64,000 bases of DNA from Terriglobia bacterium (GCA_020073445.1 JAIQFE010000012.1:1-64000), one strand, 5' to 3'. Shown: positions 33,849 to 42,181, counted from the first letter of the stretch. The notes: generated by a model not told the origin, from the sequence alone. Made by a program: numbers and translations.

Positions 33849-35573
33849 TCAAGAACGGCGGTGGGCGAGCCACCGGCTCAGCTTCGTCCAGGGCCATGTA
33901 TTGATCACAGAACGAGCCTCGATCCAGCCGCGGCGCGCCTGAAAGACGCCGTACCGGATCTGGTCGAGTTGCGCGGTACTGTGAGCATCGGAGCCGATAG
34001 CAAGCAGGACTCCTGCTTCCTGAGCCGCTTTCGCCATCGAATCGTTCAGGTCGAGCCGGTACATCGACCCGTTGATTTCGAGCGCCGCTCCGCTCTTGGC
34101 TGCCGCGGCGATCACGCGCTCGAAGTTCATTTCCAGGGGCTCGCGTGACCCGATCAGGCGGCTGGTCGGATGCCCCACGATATCGACATGCGGATTGGCA
34201 AGAGCCGCCAGCAAACGGTTCGTGATCTCATCCTTGCTCTGATGAAAGAGCGAATGAATCGACGCGACGACGATATCGAGCCGGGCCAGAACCTTGTCCG
34301 GATAATCGAGCTTGCCGTCCGCGAGGATGTCCACCTCGGTGCCGATTAAGATGTGCGGCGCCCGGTCTTTTCGTTTCTTACGAAGCTGCCCGATCTCCTC
34401 GATCTTCTGCTCCAGGCGGTCCAGATCCAACCCATGGGCGACGCGCTGCGACGGCGAGTGATCTGTCAGTGCGATGTATTCGTAGCCGAGCTCGGCAGCG
34501 TGCTCGACCATCTCCTCAATGGTTGACTTGCCGTCGGAATACGTCGAATGAGCATGCAGGTCACCCCGCAGATCGCGCACTTCAAGCAGTTTCGGCAGGC
34601 GCCCGGCCATCGCTGCTTCGATTTCGCCTTTGTCCTCGCGAATCTCGGGCGGCACGTCCTGCATATCCAGCAGCGCATACATCTCGTCTTCATCCTTGCC
34701 GCCCACTCTCTTCTGGCCGCGGAAAGCTCCGTATTCGTTGAGTTTCAGCCCGCGTTTTTGGGCCAGCGTGCGTAAGTGGATGTTGTGCTGTTTGGAACCA
34801 GTGAAATACTGGAGAGCCGCGCCATATGACTCGCGGGCAACCGACCGAACATCCACCTGGATGCCGCCCTCGATGATCACGGTCGCCTTCGTGTCTCCAA
34901 TTCCGAGAACCTGCTTCACCTCCGGCAGTTTCACGATCTGCTGGAGAGCCCGCGGGCCGTTCTTAGAGACGATGAGGACATCCAGGTCGCCAATGGTTTC
35001 ACGCCGCCGGCGGAGCGATCCTGCCACGTCCGCATGCTCAATGAGCTTAATCTTGCGGACCTGGGAAAGAAGATTGTCTGCGAGGGGCAGAGCGACCCCG
35101 ATTAGCATCCTCTTCTGACTGGACACCCAGAGTTCGATGCCGCGTTTGATATTGTCGATCTTCTTCTGGCCGAATCCCTTCAACTTGACCGCGGCCGCCT
35201 TTTCAAGGCAATGCTCTAAATCCGTCAGCGAACGGATGTGGAATTTCTGATGCAGTTGAGCGAGGGTCTTGGGACCCAGTCCTGGGATACTCATCAGATC
35301 GACGAGACCGGCCGGGATGCCCTTGCATTCCCGCTCGTAACGCTTGATCTTTCGAGTGCGGACATACTCGTCGATCATTTCCGACAGGTCTTTGCCGATA
35401 CCCGGTATGTCTTCGAGCTTGCCGTGCTCGGCAATAGAGGCCAGGTCTTCTTCCAAATCCCGGATCGATACCGCCGCTCTTTCGTAGGCCATGATCCGGA
35501 AACGATCCTGGCCTTTGAAGGCCAGTACTCTTGCCATCCGTTCGAATATGCGGGCGATCTCTTCGTTGAGCAT
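33849..35573 (-). CDS. polX: PolX-type DNA polymerase/3'-5' exonuclease with PHP domain
   Basis: A 574-residue repair enzyme. The N-terminal X-family polymerase part (about 1-315) has helix-hairpin-helix motifs (DIPGIGKDLSEMI, SIPGLGPKTLAQLHQ, KGFGQKKIDNI) and the nucleotidyltransferase acidic motif GDLDVLI. The C-terminal PHP domain (about 335-570) carries the metal-site motifs GDLHAHSTYSDG, TDHS, VASIHS and AIGSDAHS for proofreading or AP-site processing. Gap filling in base-excision repair is the usual role, which would suit non-dividing cells. It follows the acyltransferase gene after 14 bases in a two-gene unit. Confidence 0.95.
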   Translation of the reverse strand: MLNEEIARIFERMARVLAFKGQDRFRIMAYERAAVSIRDLEEDLASIAEHGKLEDIPGIGKDLSEMIDEYVRTRKIKRYERECKGIPAGLVDLMSIPGLGPKTLAQLHQKFHIRSLTDLEHCLEKAAAVKLKGFGQKKIDNIKRGIELWVSSQKRMLIGVALPLADNLLSQVRKIKLIEHADVAGSLRRRRETIGDLDVLIVSKNGPRALQQIVKLPEVKQVLGIGDTKATVIIEGGIQVDVRSVARESYGAALQYFTGSKQHNIHLRTLAQKRGLKLNEYGAFRGQKRVGGKDEDEMYALLDMQDVPPEIREDKGEIEAAMAGRLPKLLEVRDLRGDLHAHSTYSDGKSTIEEMVEHAAELGYEYIALTDHSPSQRVAHGLDLDRLEQKIEEIGQLRKKRKDRAPHILIGTEVDILADGKLDYPDKVLARLDIVVASIHSLFHQSKDEITNRLLAALANPHVDIVGHPTSRLIGSREPLEMNFERVIAAAAKSGAALEINGSMYRLDLNDSMAKAAQEAGVLLAIGSDAHSTAQLDQIRYGVFQARRGWIEARSVINTWPWTKLSRWLAHRRS

Positions 35574-35587
35574 GGAGATTAGTTCTT

Positions 35588-36307
35588 TTATGAACTTTGG
35601 AAATCCGACTTTCTAAAGCCAAGGGCACTTCGCGCCTCTCCGACCGCTTGGCCGAGCGCGTCCTGCAGTTGCTGGCGAGCTCTTTCGAGCGAAGCGGCGT
35701 CTTCAAACGGAGGGAACGTGAGAGGTTCTCCACAAGCCACTGCAATTCGCCCGTAAGGCAATGGATTGCGGGCGTCATCCCATTTGTGCCGCTCGAAGAT
35801 CGAAGGACGGCAATCCGTCCCAACCGGGATAAGCGGTGCATGTATGGCCGACGCCAGCGCAACTGCTCCAACCCGCGCAACCAAAGGCGGCCCACTGCCG
35901 TCGGGAGAAATCAGTGCTACGGCCCCGTCATGCACTTCGCTTGCGATCTGAATCAAAGCCTTCCAGCCGCCGTGCTTCGCATCCCCTCGGATGACCTCAA
36001 AGCCAAGCCATCGGCAAAACAGCGCAACACAATCGCCTCTCGAATCGCGGGAGACCATGAGCTTCAAGGGCGTGTTGGGTCTCCGAGTGGCAAACGCGGC
36101 CAACAAGGCAGGAGCGCTCCCGTGCCAAATAGCGAGCACCGACCCTCGGGGAACATCCGGCCATCGGTAGCTGCCCACCATAACGAGTTTCGCTGTCGCC
36201 CCGACCGCGCGTGCATACCCGTACAGCAAAAGGGCCAGGATCCTCACGGCGACCCAGTGGACCGGCGGCAAGTACCGCTTGATGAATTCGAGCGCGATAT
36301 CGATCAT
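35588..36307 (-). CDS. DUF374/LPLAT-like acyltransferase-related protein
   Basis: A 239-residue protein of the DUF374 branch of lysophospholipid acyltransferase-like proteins. Family blocks are SVLAIWHGSAPALLAAFATR (with the His of the H-x4-D/E type site), LMVSRDSRGDCVALFCRWLGFEVIRGD and VALISPDGSGPPLVARVGAVALA. One hydrophobic segment near the N-terminus suggests membrane association. ATG at 36305-36307 (MIDIALEFIKRYLPPVHW) is chosen because longer starts would enter the divergent patatin promoter; AAGGAA lies 12 bases upstream. A role in lipid or lipid A remodelling is possible. It is divergent to a patatin-like phospholipase. Confidence 0.8.
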   Translation of the reverse strand: MIDIALEFIKRYLPPVHWVAVRILALLLYGYARAVGATAKLVMVGSYRWPDVPRGSVLAIWHGSAPALLAAFATRRPNTPLKLMVSRDSRGDCVALFCRWLGFEVIRGDAKHGGWKALIQIASEVHDGAVALISPDGSGPPLVARVGAVALASAIHAPLIPVGTDCRPSIFERHKWDDARNPLPYGRIAVACGEPLTFPPFEDAASLERARQQLQDALGQAVGEARSALGFRKSDFQSS

Positions 36308-36406
36308 CCGGGTGATGCGGTTCCTTCCGATTCTGTGAAGCGAAGTAGCGGTCTTCGACTGCCGATGTAAGGTGGCCAGTCGGGCGATGTCCGCGGCAAA
36401 ATCGCG

Positions 36407-36434
36407 CGGTCCGTTCGGACCGGTCCCGTATACT
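36407..36434 (+). promoter_or_regulatory. Palindrome plus -10 box before the patatin gene
   Basis: CGGTCCG-TT-CGGACCG (36407-36422) is a perfect inverted repeat ending 6 bases before TATACT (36429-36434). This is where a repressor would block RNA polymerase. TATACT lies 8 bases before ATG 36443, so the message could be almost leaderless. No good -35 box is visible. Confidence 0.45.
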
Positions 36435-36442
36435 GGAGATTG

Positions 36443-37195
36443 ATGAGTGGGTTGCATCAGTTTCGCTCCCACCGTATTGGATTGGCTCTCAGCGGCGGTT
36501 CTGTGCGGGGACTTGCCCATATTGGAGTCGCCAAGGTTCTAGCCGAAGCCGGTATTACGCCGGCCGTCATCACCGGAACCAGCGCCGGCAGTCTGATCGG
36601 CGCGATGCTTGCCGCCGGTATGGACTGGCGCGAAATTGCATCATTGGCGCGCAGGACATTCTGGCCCAAGCTCCTGCACGGCGAAATGCTGGAGCGGTTC
36701 TGCGCGGAGCATCTCCCCGCCACCTTCGCCGACCTGAAACTTCCATTCGCTGCCACCACGACCGAACTGCCAGGGAAGCGAACGGTGATGATCACCGAGG
36801 GCGACCTTGCATCTGCGATCAGCGCAAGCTGCGCATTGCGCGGTATCCGGCGGCCTGTCAGGCGAGAAGGCAAGCGTCTTAAAGACGGAGGTATTGCGTG
36901 CGTCCTACCATCGGAAGCCTGCCGGAACATGGGTGCGGACTTCATCATCGGTTCCGATGTTTGGGAACTCAGCTCGTTACTGCGTGGGGTCGGCATTGGT
37001 CCTCATCACCCCCGTGCGGGTGGTACTTACCCTGCGCATTACCGCTCGGCTGTCCGTAACACCGATCTGCTCATCCACCCCCGCGTTCCCTTTGCCGGTT
37101 ATCTTCCTGGTCCGCAGGCGATCGAGCGAATGATTTTGGCCGGGGAGCATGCCACCCGATTGGCTCTTACCCAATTCAATGCGCAAGCCGCGTGA
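36443..37195 (+). CDS. Patatin-like phospholipase
   Basis: A 250-residue cytoplasmic or membrane-peripheral lipid acyl hydrolase. The oxyanion loop is SGGSVRGLAHIG (most relatives have SGGGARG), the nucleophile elbow is GTSAG (about 47-51), and the catalytic Asp is in KDGG. There is a membrane-binding-like central segment (LPFAATTTELPGKRTVMITEGD). Small bacterial homologues include RssA. The sequence fits the usual length. It diverges from the LPLAT-like gene, suggesting paired deacylation and reacylation of lipids, which is inference only. No sigma-54-type site is seen here. Confidence 0.9.
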   Translation: MSGLHQFRSHRIGLALSGGSVRGLAHIGVAKVLAEAGITPAVITGTSAGSLIGAMLAAGMDWREIASLARRTFWPKLLHGEMLERFCAEHLPATFADLKLPFAATTTELPGKRTVMITEGDLASAISASCALRGIRRPVRREGKRLKDGGIACVLPSEACRNMGADFIIGSDVWELSSLLRGVGIGPHHPRAGGTYPAHYRSAVRNTDLLIHPRVPFAGYLPGPQAIERMILAGEHATRLALTQFNAQAA

Positions 37196-37211
37196 TTTCG
37201 TAAGCATTCGC

Positions 37212-38558
37212 CTATACTCCCGAAGGAAATGTCTCCGCAGGTTCGCCGATGTCCCATTCTCCGGACCGCTCCAAAGGCTCGACTGCGCGAGTCTGATCGA
37301 AATGGATGACTGCGTCAAACTGATCGGACAGTCTTGCCTGGAAGTAATGACTGGCAAGCTCGGATTCGGGACGATAGATAACACCAATGGCTCGCTCCAG
37401 CATAGGCTCGCGGAGCCCCTTGGCGACATGCTCGTTCCGCGGCAGCGTTAACAGGAACGCTGGCATTCCAATCTCATGGAATAACGACTCGTAGCTTCCA
37501 GGCCTTGCCGCCCGCACGTTCTTCCGCTCCGCTGGGCCACCCCAGTCCGAAGCTGCCGTCACCGTGCCGGTATATGTGGTGAAACCAACCAAGGCGCAAT
37601 CCTCGCCATGCCTTTGACGTACCAGTTGTCCGACGTTCCACTCACCTGCCTGACCCATTTGCGTGGCGCGCGCGTCACCTAAATGTGAATTGTGAGCCCA
37701 CAACACGGTTTTTGTTCGCTGCCCGTGGAGCGCAAAGTGGTCGCTGAGAGCGTCAAGCGTCTGGGTCATGTGCATATCGCGGAGGTTCCACGACGAAACT
37801 CGGCCGCGAAACATTGTACGGTAATATTGCTCAGCGTTTTTCACCAGCCGGGCATTCTGTTCGGCATAGAAGAAATCGTCGGCCGCAATCCGGCCATCTC
37901 TCTGGGCGTAGTCCCGGGCACGCTTTTGCAGCTCGACTAACTGAGCGACCACCTCCGATTCACAAGATTGGCTCAAGCCGAGCCCGGCGGCGTAACCATA
38001 TTCTTGAGGATCTGCGCCAAAATGCTCAAAACACGCATACCGGTGGCGAGCCCGCTGGGCTCCCTCCGGATCGACTTTGTCCAGATAATTCAGAACCGCC
38101 TCGATGGAGGCGTGGAGGCTGTAGAGATCGAGTCCGTAGAATCCAGCCTTTACAGCACCGGAAGGGAGCGAGTCGTTGTGCGCCCGCATCCACCCGATGA
38201 AATCGAGAATGTCGGCATTACGCCACATCCAGGCGGGAAAGCGCTTGAATCCGCCCAGCGCCTCTACTGCATCGGCGTCCTCGCCCTGGCCACGCACGTA
38301 CTTGTTGACGCGGTACGCATCCGGCCAGTCTGCTTCCACTGCAACCGCAGTGAACCCTTTCTCCTGGATGAGGCGCTTGGTGATCTTGGCTCTCTGCCGA
38401 TAGAACTCGTGTGTGCCATGCGAAGCCTCGCCCAGCAGGACGAAGTGAGCGTCGCCTAGGAACTCGAGCAAAGGATCATAGTCGGTATCGGCCCCCGTGA
38501 GGGGATGAGACGCGTCTCTAACCAGATCCTTGATTATCGGAAGAGTCGCGTCAAGCAT
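37212..38558 (-). CDS. Erythromycin-esterase-family protein
   Basis: A 448-residue member of the erythromycin esterase superfamily (EreA/SpsP-like). Characteristic blocks include LLGEASHGTHEFYRQRAKITKRLI (His and Glu of the proposed active site), AVEADWPDAYRVNKYV and VLWAHNSHLGDARATQMG. Most members are not macrolide-resistance enzymes; in the DosR regulon Rv2030c fuses a phosphoribosyltransferase with this domain, so a stress role is more likely than resistance. It follows the lipoprotein gene by 15 bases and should share the sigma-54-type site at 39662-39677. Confidence 0.92.
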   Translation of the reverse strand: MLDATLPIIKDLVRDASHPLTGADTDYDPLLEFLGDAHFVLLGEASHGTHEFYRQRAKITKRLIQEKGFTAVAVEADWPDAYRVNKYVRGQGEDADAVEALGGFKRFPAWMWRNADILDFIGWMRAHNDSLPSGAVKAGFYGLDLYSLHASIEAVLNYLDKVDPEGAQRARHRYACFEHFGADPQEYGYAAGLGLSQSCESEVVAQLVELQKRARDYAQRDGRIAADDFFYAEQNARLVKNAEQYYRTMFRGRVSSWNLRDMHMTQTLDALSDHFALHGQRTKTVLWAHNSHLGDARATQMGQAGEWNVGQLVRQRHGEDCALVGFTTYTGTVTAASDWGGPAERKNVRAARPGSYESLFHEIGMPAFLLTLPRNEHVAKGLREPMLERAIGVIYRPESELASHYFQARLSDQFDAVIHFDQTRAVEPLERSGEWDIGEPAETFPSGV

Positions 38559-38573
38559 TTCATCTTCTCCATC

Positions 38574-39632
38574 TCAGCGCTTCGTGGGAAGCTGACCGTT
38601 TGCGTCTGGACGTGCCTGGAGGTCCGCCAAGGGTGTTCTCGTCATGTTCTGGATGTCCTTTGGGTCCGTGGGGACCGTGAACGCAGCCTGAGCTTCACCT
38701 TCGTCAGCCAGTACCGGTGATGGCAGCCCACTGTAAACAAAATCCACCCTCAGATAATAGTTGCCATCTCTGTCCACATGCACTGGGATGCCGGCGCTCT
38801 TCTTCTCGATCCGGAACCAATAGGTGCCCGGCGTGACCTCCAAGGTGACCCTGCGGCCTGGCTTGAGTTCTGCGACCTTTGCCACCCCGCACCAGAGTGT
38901 GACGGAATTCTTCCCTGGCTCGGGATAGTAGACCGTCACGGACGCTGGCCCCGCCCGTTCTTCGATCGGCTTCGGTTGAAATGCTTCCAGGCTGGCACGG
39001 TCGAGCACGACGTCGCCGCGAATCTCGGCTCCTATAATCGTCCCCTTCGGCACTATTGCTTGGTTGCCGTGCCGCAAGTAGGCAAAGGGGAGATAAAGCA
39101 TTCCCAATCCTCCGGTCATTTGAACTAAACTGCGAAAGTCCTCGTCCGTCCAGGCATTCTTCTCTCCCTCCGCAGTCTGGTGGAATTGCAACGGATGTTG
39201 CAGTGCATTCACCAACGTGACCGAATCTAACCTCAGATCGATTCTCCCTGCCCGCCATGCCAGGCCCGCCCTCTTCAGTTCGCTGACGGTTCCCCAGGCC
39301 GGCGCCTTATTGGCGATCACCACTAGATTGTCGATTTTGAGGTCACCAACCACTTGCAGGCCCACACGGTCGCCCACTTTAGCCTTCTTCGATGAGATGG
39401 TTTCGCTAATTATCAGCCTCAAGGGCGTTCGGTCTCTCAGCAGAATCTGCCGTTCTGAAACCTGTGTGACATTCGCCGGCGAGACCGCCGTCGTGTCTAT
39501 TGACGACGTGACCGGCGGACCTGGTATGTCCGCCGAGGGCAACTGACGTCCAGCGCACGAACAGAGGCATCCAGACGCGGCCAAGATCAGGCCGAATCCA
39601 AACATCCTCCACCCGATCGTGTTTGCTCGCAT
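38574..39632 (-). CDS. Lipoprotein of unknown function, 352 aa
   Basis: ATG at 39630-39632 gives a lipoprotein signal (FGFGLILAASGC, lipid-attached Cys22) and AGGAA lies upstream. The mature part is beta-rich. Residues about 65-200 (LIISETISSKKAKVGDRVGLQVVGDLKIDN, NKAPAWGTVSELKRAG) resemble a barrel-sandwich domain, and residues about 240-300 (SVTVYYPEPGKNS, GRRVTLEVTPGTYWFRIEKK) resemble PEGA/DUF2846-like surface modules. No enzyme motif was seen. It is the first gene after the site at 39662-39677 and is followed by the erythromycin-esterase-like gene, so both may respond to the same signal. Confidence 0.75.
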   Translation of the reverse strand: MRANTIGWRMFGFGLILAASGCLCSCAGRQLPSADIPGPPVTSSIDTTAVSPANVTQVSERQILLRDRTPLRLIISETISSKKAKVGDRVGLQVVGDLKIDNLVVIANKAPAWGTVSELKRAGLAWRAGRIDLRLDSVTLVNALQHPLQFHQTAEGEKNAWTDEDFRSLVQMTGGLGMLYLPFAYLRHGNQAIVPKGTIIGAEIRGDVVLDRASLEAFQPKPIEERAGPASVTVYYPEPGKNSVTLWCGVAKVAELKPGRRVTLEVTPGTYWFRIEKKSAGIPVHVDRDGNYYLRVDFVYSGLPSPVLADEGEAQAAFTVPTDPKDIQNMTRTPLADLQARPDANGQLPTKR

Positions 39633-39661
39633 GACGGTATTCCTGTCTTCGACATCCGAAC

Positions 39662-39677
39662 AGCAAATCAGAAGCCA
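39662..39677 (-). promoter_or_regulatory. Sigma-54 type promoter for lipoprotein/erythromycin-esterase unit
   Basis: Minus-strand TGGCTTCTGATTTGCT: TGGC and TTGCT both exact, with correct spacing. The predicted start near 39651 leaves a 19-base leader with AGGAA before ATG 39632. Confidence 0.72.
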
Positions 39678-39710
39678 CATGGCTCGCGGCTATTTCTTAG
39701 ACCGTAAACG

Positions 39711-40361
39711 TCACCATCGGATGCCAATTGTGATCGGAACGATGGTCGTGTCGGTATTGCTGGTGAATCCTTTGAAGTAACGGGCTTCCACAAATATCTT
39801 GGTGCGGGTTCGAGGGAGCGGAATGTTGAGTCCGCCACCAGTATCGAACGCACCGGAGTTACTCACGACCCTGCCTAGCACCACGTCAACCGGGACCAAG
39901 GCCGGACCGAAGTAGCCCCACCAGGGATCGAAAATGACCGTTCGCGCCAGGGTCGGCTGTGTGAATTCGACTGTCCGGCGCAGGTAACCGCCGCCGGCGA
40001 GAACGTACGCGCTAAATCCACGTCCGAGGGGCAGGCGCAGGGTGGGATCCGCCGTCACACCATACGTTCTCGCTCCTCCGTCCGGTTGATTGAGGTTATT
40101 GAGTTCCGGCCGCGTGATTCCCAGATCGCTGAACATGAAATTGCCGGTGATCCCGAAATAGCGATTGAAGAAATAGCCGCCGTTCAGCTGAATATTGGCG
40201 CCGTGGTCAAGCTTCCCGGCATCGCGACCGGTAATGGTCGTGAGTCCGGCACCGGCACTCATAGTAAGATGATGAAATTCCTCTTCTTGCCCAAAGCTCA
40301 TCGCCGGGAGCAAAAAGGCTCCCAGCGCGACAAATCCGCAAAGTGAACTGCGTCCGATCAT
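39711..40361 (-). CDS. Outer-membrane beta-barrel protein (paralogue of 25627-26298)
   Basis: A 216-residue protein with signal peptide (LCGFVALGAFLLPAMSFGQ) and the same block order as the other barrel: AGAGLTTITGRDAGKLDHGANI, NGGYFFNRYFGITGNFMFSDLG, SAYVLAGGGYLRRTVEF, and the same C-terminal strand TTIVPITIGIRW. Divergence elsewhere shows an old duplication. It stands alone, divergent from pncB. A structural or transport role in the outer membrane is likely, but the ligand is unknown. Confidence 0.87.
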   Translation of the reverse strand: MIGRSSLCGFVALGAFLLPAMSFGQEEEFHHLTMSAGAGLTTITGRDAGKLDHGANIQLNGGYFFNRYFGITGNFMFSDLGITRPELNNLNQPDGGARTYGVTADPTLRLPLGRGFSAYVLAGGGYLRRTVEFTQPTLARTVIFDPWWGYFGPALVPVDVVLGRVVSNSGAFDTGGGLNIPLPRTRTKIFVEARYFKGFTSNTDTTIVPITIGIRW

Positions 40362-40464
40362 GACAAACCCCTTTCCCTACGGAACCGCCTGTCTGCAGGC
40401 TTCCTGGGGATGGAACTTGCACGCCAATCTCCTATCTCGAGATTGGGATCGAGGCCGCAAGATC

Positions 40465-40480
40465 TGGCGCGTAAAGTGCC
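40465..40480 (+). promoter_or_regulatory. Sigma-54 type promoter for nicotinate phosphoribosyltransferase
   Basis: TGGCGCGTAAAGTGCC: exact TGGC-N8-TGC. The predicted start near 40491 leaves a 78-base leader that contains the two hairpins at 40500-40550. Confidence 0.6.
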
Positions 40481-40499
40481 CAAGTGGTAGGGGAGGAGT

Positions 40500-40550
40500 G
40501 GACAAATTGAGTGCTTTGACGCACTTTGTCCGTAGTTTGGCCCACTACGG
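40500..40550 (+). promoter_or_regulatory. Two abutting hairpins in the pncB leader
   Basis: Hairpin 1 pairs GGACAAA (40500-40506) and GTGC (40511-40514) with GCAC (40521-40524) and TTTGTCC (40525-40531). Hairpin 2 pairs CCGTAGT (40530-40536) with ACTACGG (40544-40550). They share two bases, so they may compete. They end 9 bases before AAGGA of pncB. A leader switch, attenuator or protein-binding operator (AGTGC-N6-GCACT) are all possible. Confidence 0.5.
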
Positions 40551-40568
40551 ACCGTCCGAAGGATCGAC

Positions 40569-41900
40569 ATGAAGACATCGGCGCTCTTCACGGATCTCTA
40601 CGAACTGACCATGGCTCAGGCTTACGTGGCCGAGCACATGGACCAGCTGGCCGTGTTTGAGCTGACATTTCGCAAGATGCCCGCGAATCGCAACTATATC
40701 GTCGCGGCCGGAATCAGCGATGTTCTCGACTTTCTGGCGACCTTTCGTTTTAGCGGCGAAGAGCTGGATTACTTGCGGAAGCGCGGCGTGTTCTTGGAGA
40801 CTTTCCTGCGGCGGCTCCAAGACCTGCGGTTCGCCGGAGACGTCTATGCGGTTCCGGAGGGAACACTTGTCTTTCCCAACGAGCCGCTAGTGCAGGTGAT
40901 CGCGCCGATCCTGGAGGCACAGCTCATGGAGACGCTGGTGCTGAACCAAATCCACTTTCAGAGCCTGGCAGCGGCAAAAGCAGCCCGCGTCGTGGAGGCC
41001 GCCAAGGGCCGCAGCGTTCTCGACTTCGGCGCCCGGCGCGCCCATGGAACCGACGCTGCACTCAAAGTGGCCCGCGCTACCTACCTCGCCGGAGGAGCAG
41101 GAACCTCGAACGTGTTGGCTGGGATGAAGTATGGAATCCCCGTTTTCGGCACCATGGCTCACAGCTACGTGCAGGCGCACGACAGCGAGGCCGAGTCGTT
41201 TGAAGCGTTCGCAGCGCTGTATCCCGAGACCACTCTCTTGGTGGACACCTATGACACGCTCAAGGGCGTCCGCAAAGTTGTCGACCTGAGCCGAAAGCTC
41301 GGAAATCGCTTTCGCGTGCGGGCAGTACGGTTGGATTCCGGGGATCTGGGCAGTCTGGCCTTAGAGACGCGCAAAATACTGGATGAAGCGGGCCTGGAGC
41401 ACGTAAGGATCTTCGCATCCAGCAGCCTCGATGAGTACCAGATCCGGGATCTCGTCAAGGCTGGAGCGCCAATTGACGCCTTTGGTGTCGGGACGAAGCT
41501 GGCCGTCATGGAGGACGCGTCGCACCTCGACATAGCGTACAAGCTGGTGGAATACGCCGGCAAAGGACGCCTGAAACTTTCCACCAAGAAAGTGTTGTAC
41601 CCAGGCCGCAAACAGGTGTTCCGGCAAATTGAGGCGGGGCACATGGTCCACGACGTAATCGGGAGGTTCGATGAGGAATTGCCCGGTGAACGGCTCTTGC
41701 AACCTATGATGAGGCACGGGCGCGCAATCAGGGACATCGATCTTGAAGAATCCCGCAGGCGCTTCCAGTCGGAGTTGACACGCCTTCCGCCGCCGCTGAG
41801 GGACCTGGGCCCTTCATCAGTTCCGTACCCGGTGAGTTTTAGCGAGCGCTTACAAGACGACCTTGACAAAATCCGGAAAGAAATCGCTGGTGGCACTTGA
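40569..41900 (+). CDS. pncB: Nicotinate phosphoribosyltransferase
   Basis: First step of NAD salvage from nicotinate: nicotinate + PRPP + ATP to nicotinate mononucleotide. The 443-residue protein shows FTDLYELTMAQAY at the N-terminus, the phosphorylated-His loop MAHSYVQAHDSE, the substrate motif RLDSGDLGSLALETRKILD and the C-terminal GVGTKLAVMEDASHLDIAYKLVEYAG. AAGGA lies 5 bases before ATG 40569. In M. tuberculosis the dormancy-induced paralogue is PncB2 (Rv0573c), next to nrdZ and a CapA gene, the same partners present in this window. It consumes PRPP made by the prs paralogue here. Confidence 0.95.
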   Translation: MKTSALFTDLYELTMAQAYVAEHMDQLAVFELTFRKMPANRNYIVAAGISDVLDFLATFRFSGEELDYLRKRGVFLETFLRRLQDLRFAGDVYAVPEGTLVFPNEPLVQVIAPILEAQLMETLVLNQIHFQSLAAAKAARVVEAAKGRSVLDFGARRAHGTDAALKVARATYLAGGAGTSNVLAGMKYGIPVFGTMAHSYVQAHDSEAESFEAFAALYPETTLLVDTYDTLKGVRKVVDLSRKLGNRFRVRAVRLDSGDLGSLALETRKILDEAGLEHVRIFASSSLDEYQIRDLVKAGAPIDAFGVGTKLAVMEDASHLDIAYKLVEYAGKGRLKLSTKKVLYPGRKQVFRQIEAGHMVHDVIGRFDEELPGERLLQPMMRHGRAIRDIDLEESRRRFQSELTRLPPPLRDLGPSSVPYPVSFSERLQDDLDKIRKEIAGGT

Positions 41901-41914
41901 GGTGCAGATACATC

Positions 41915-42181
41915 TTATGACGCTTCGGTGGGTCCTCCGGGCAGTTTCTTGGAGAGGTATTGAACCAGAGCCGACAGCGTGGTGAGTCGGCCGTAATCTG
42001 CCTCTGGAATCTCGACCCCCAACCGTTCGTGCAGACCGATCAGGAAATTCAGGAAGTCGAAGGAGTCGATGTCCAAGGCTTCACGCAGGTTTTCGGTAGG
42101 CTTAAGCTGCTGCGGGTCGGTCTCCGGTGCGATTTTTCGCAGACCATCGAAGATGGCCGATTGAATTTCGGACTCGGTCAT
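41915..42181 (-). CDS. Acyl carrier protein
   Basis: An 88-residue four-helix carrier. The phosphopantetheine attachment Ser40 is in LDIDSFDF (usual DSL/DSF motif), and the protein is acidic with helices at about 3-16, 40-55 and 68-80. It overlaps the end of the E2 gene by 4 bases (ATGA) and is the last gene of the acyl-CoA synthetase/E1/E2 operon. A carrier here is unusual: pyruvate dehydrogenase complexes normally hand acyl groups to CoA. It may accept the acyl group made by the complex or serve lipid or polyketide synthesis elsewhere. Confidence 0.9.
   Translation of the reverse strand: MTESEIQSAIFDGLRKIAPETDPQQLKPTENLREALDIDSFDFLNFLIGLHERLGVEIPEADYGRLTTLSALVQYLSKKLPGGPTEAS

Noticed and set aside
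37212-38558. Macrolide-resistance gene
   Set aside because: The erythromycin-esterase family is broad, and the stress-island context and DosR parallels do not support a resistance call.
40491-40568. NAD+-I (nadA-type) riboswitch in the pncB leader
   Set aside because: The leader is structured but I could not match the conserved core of that motif.
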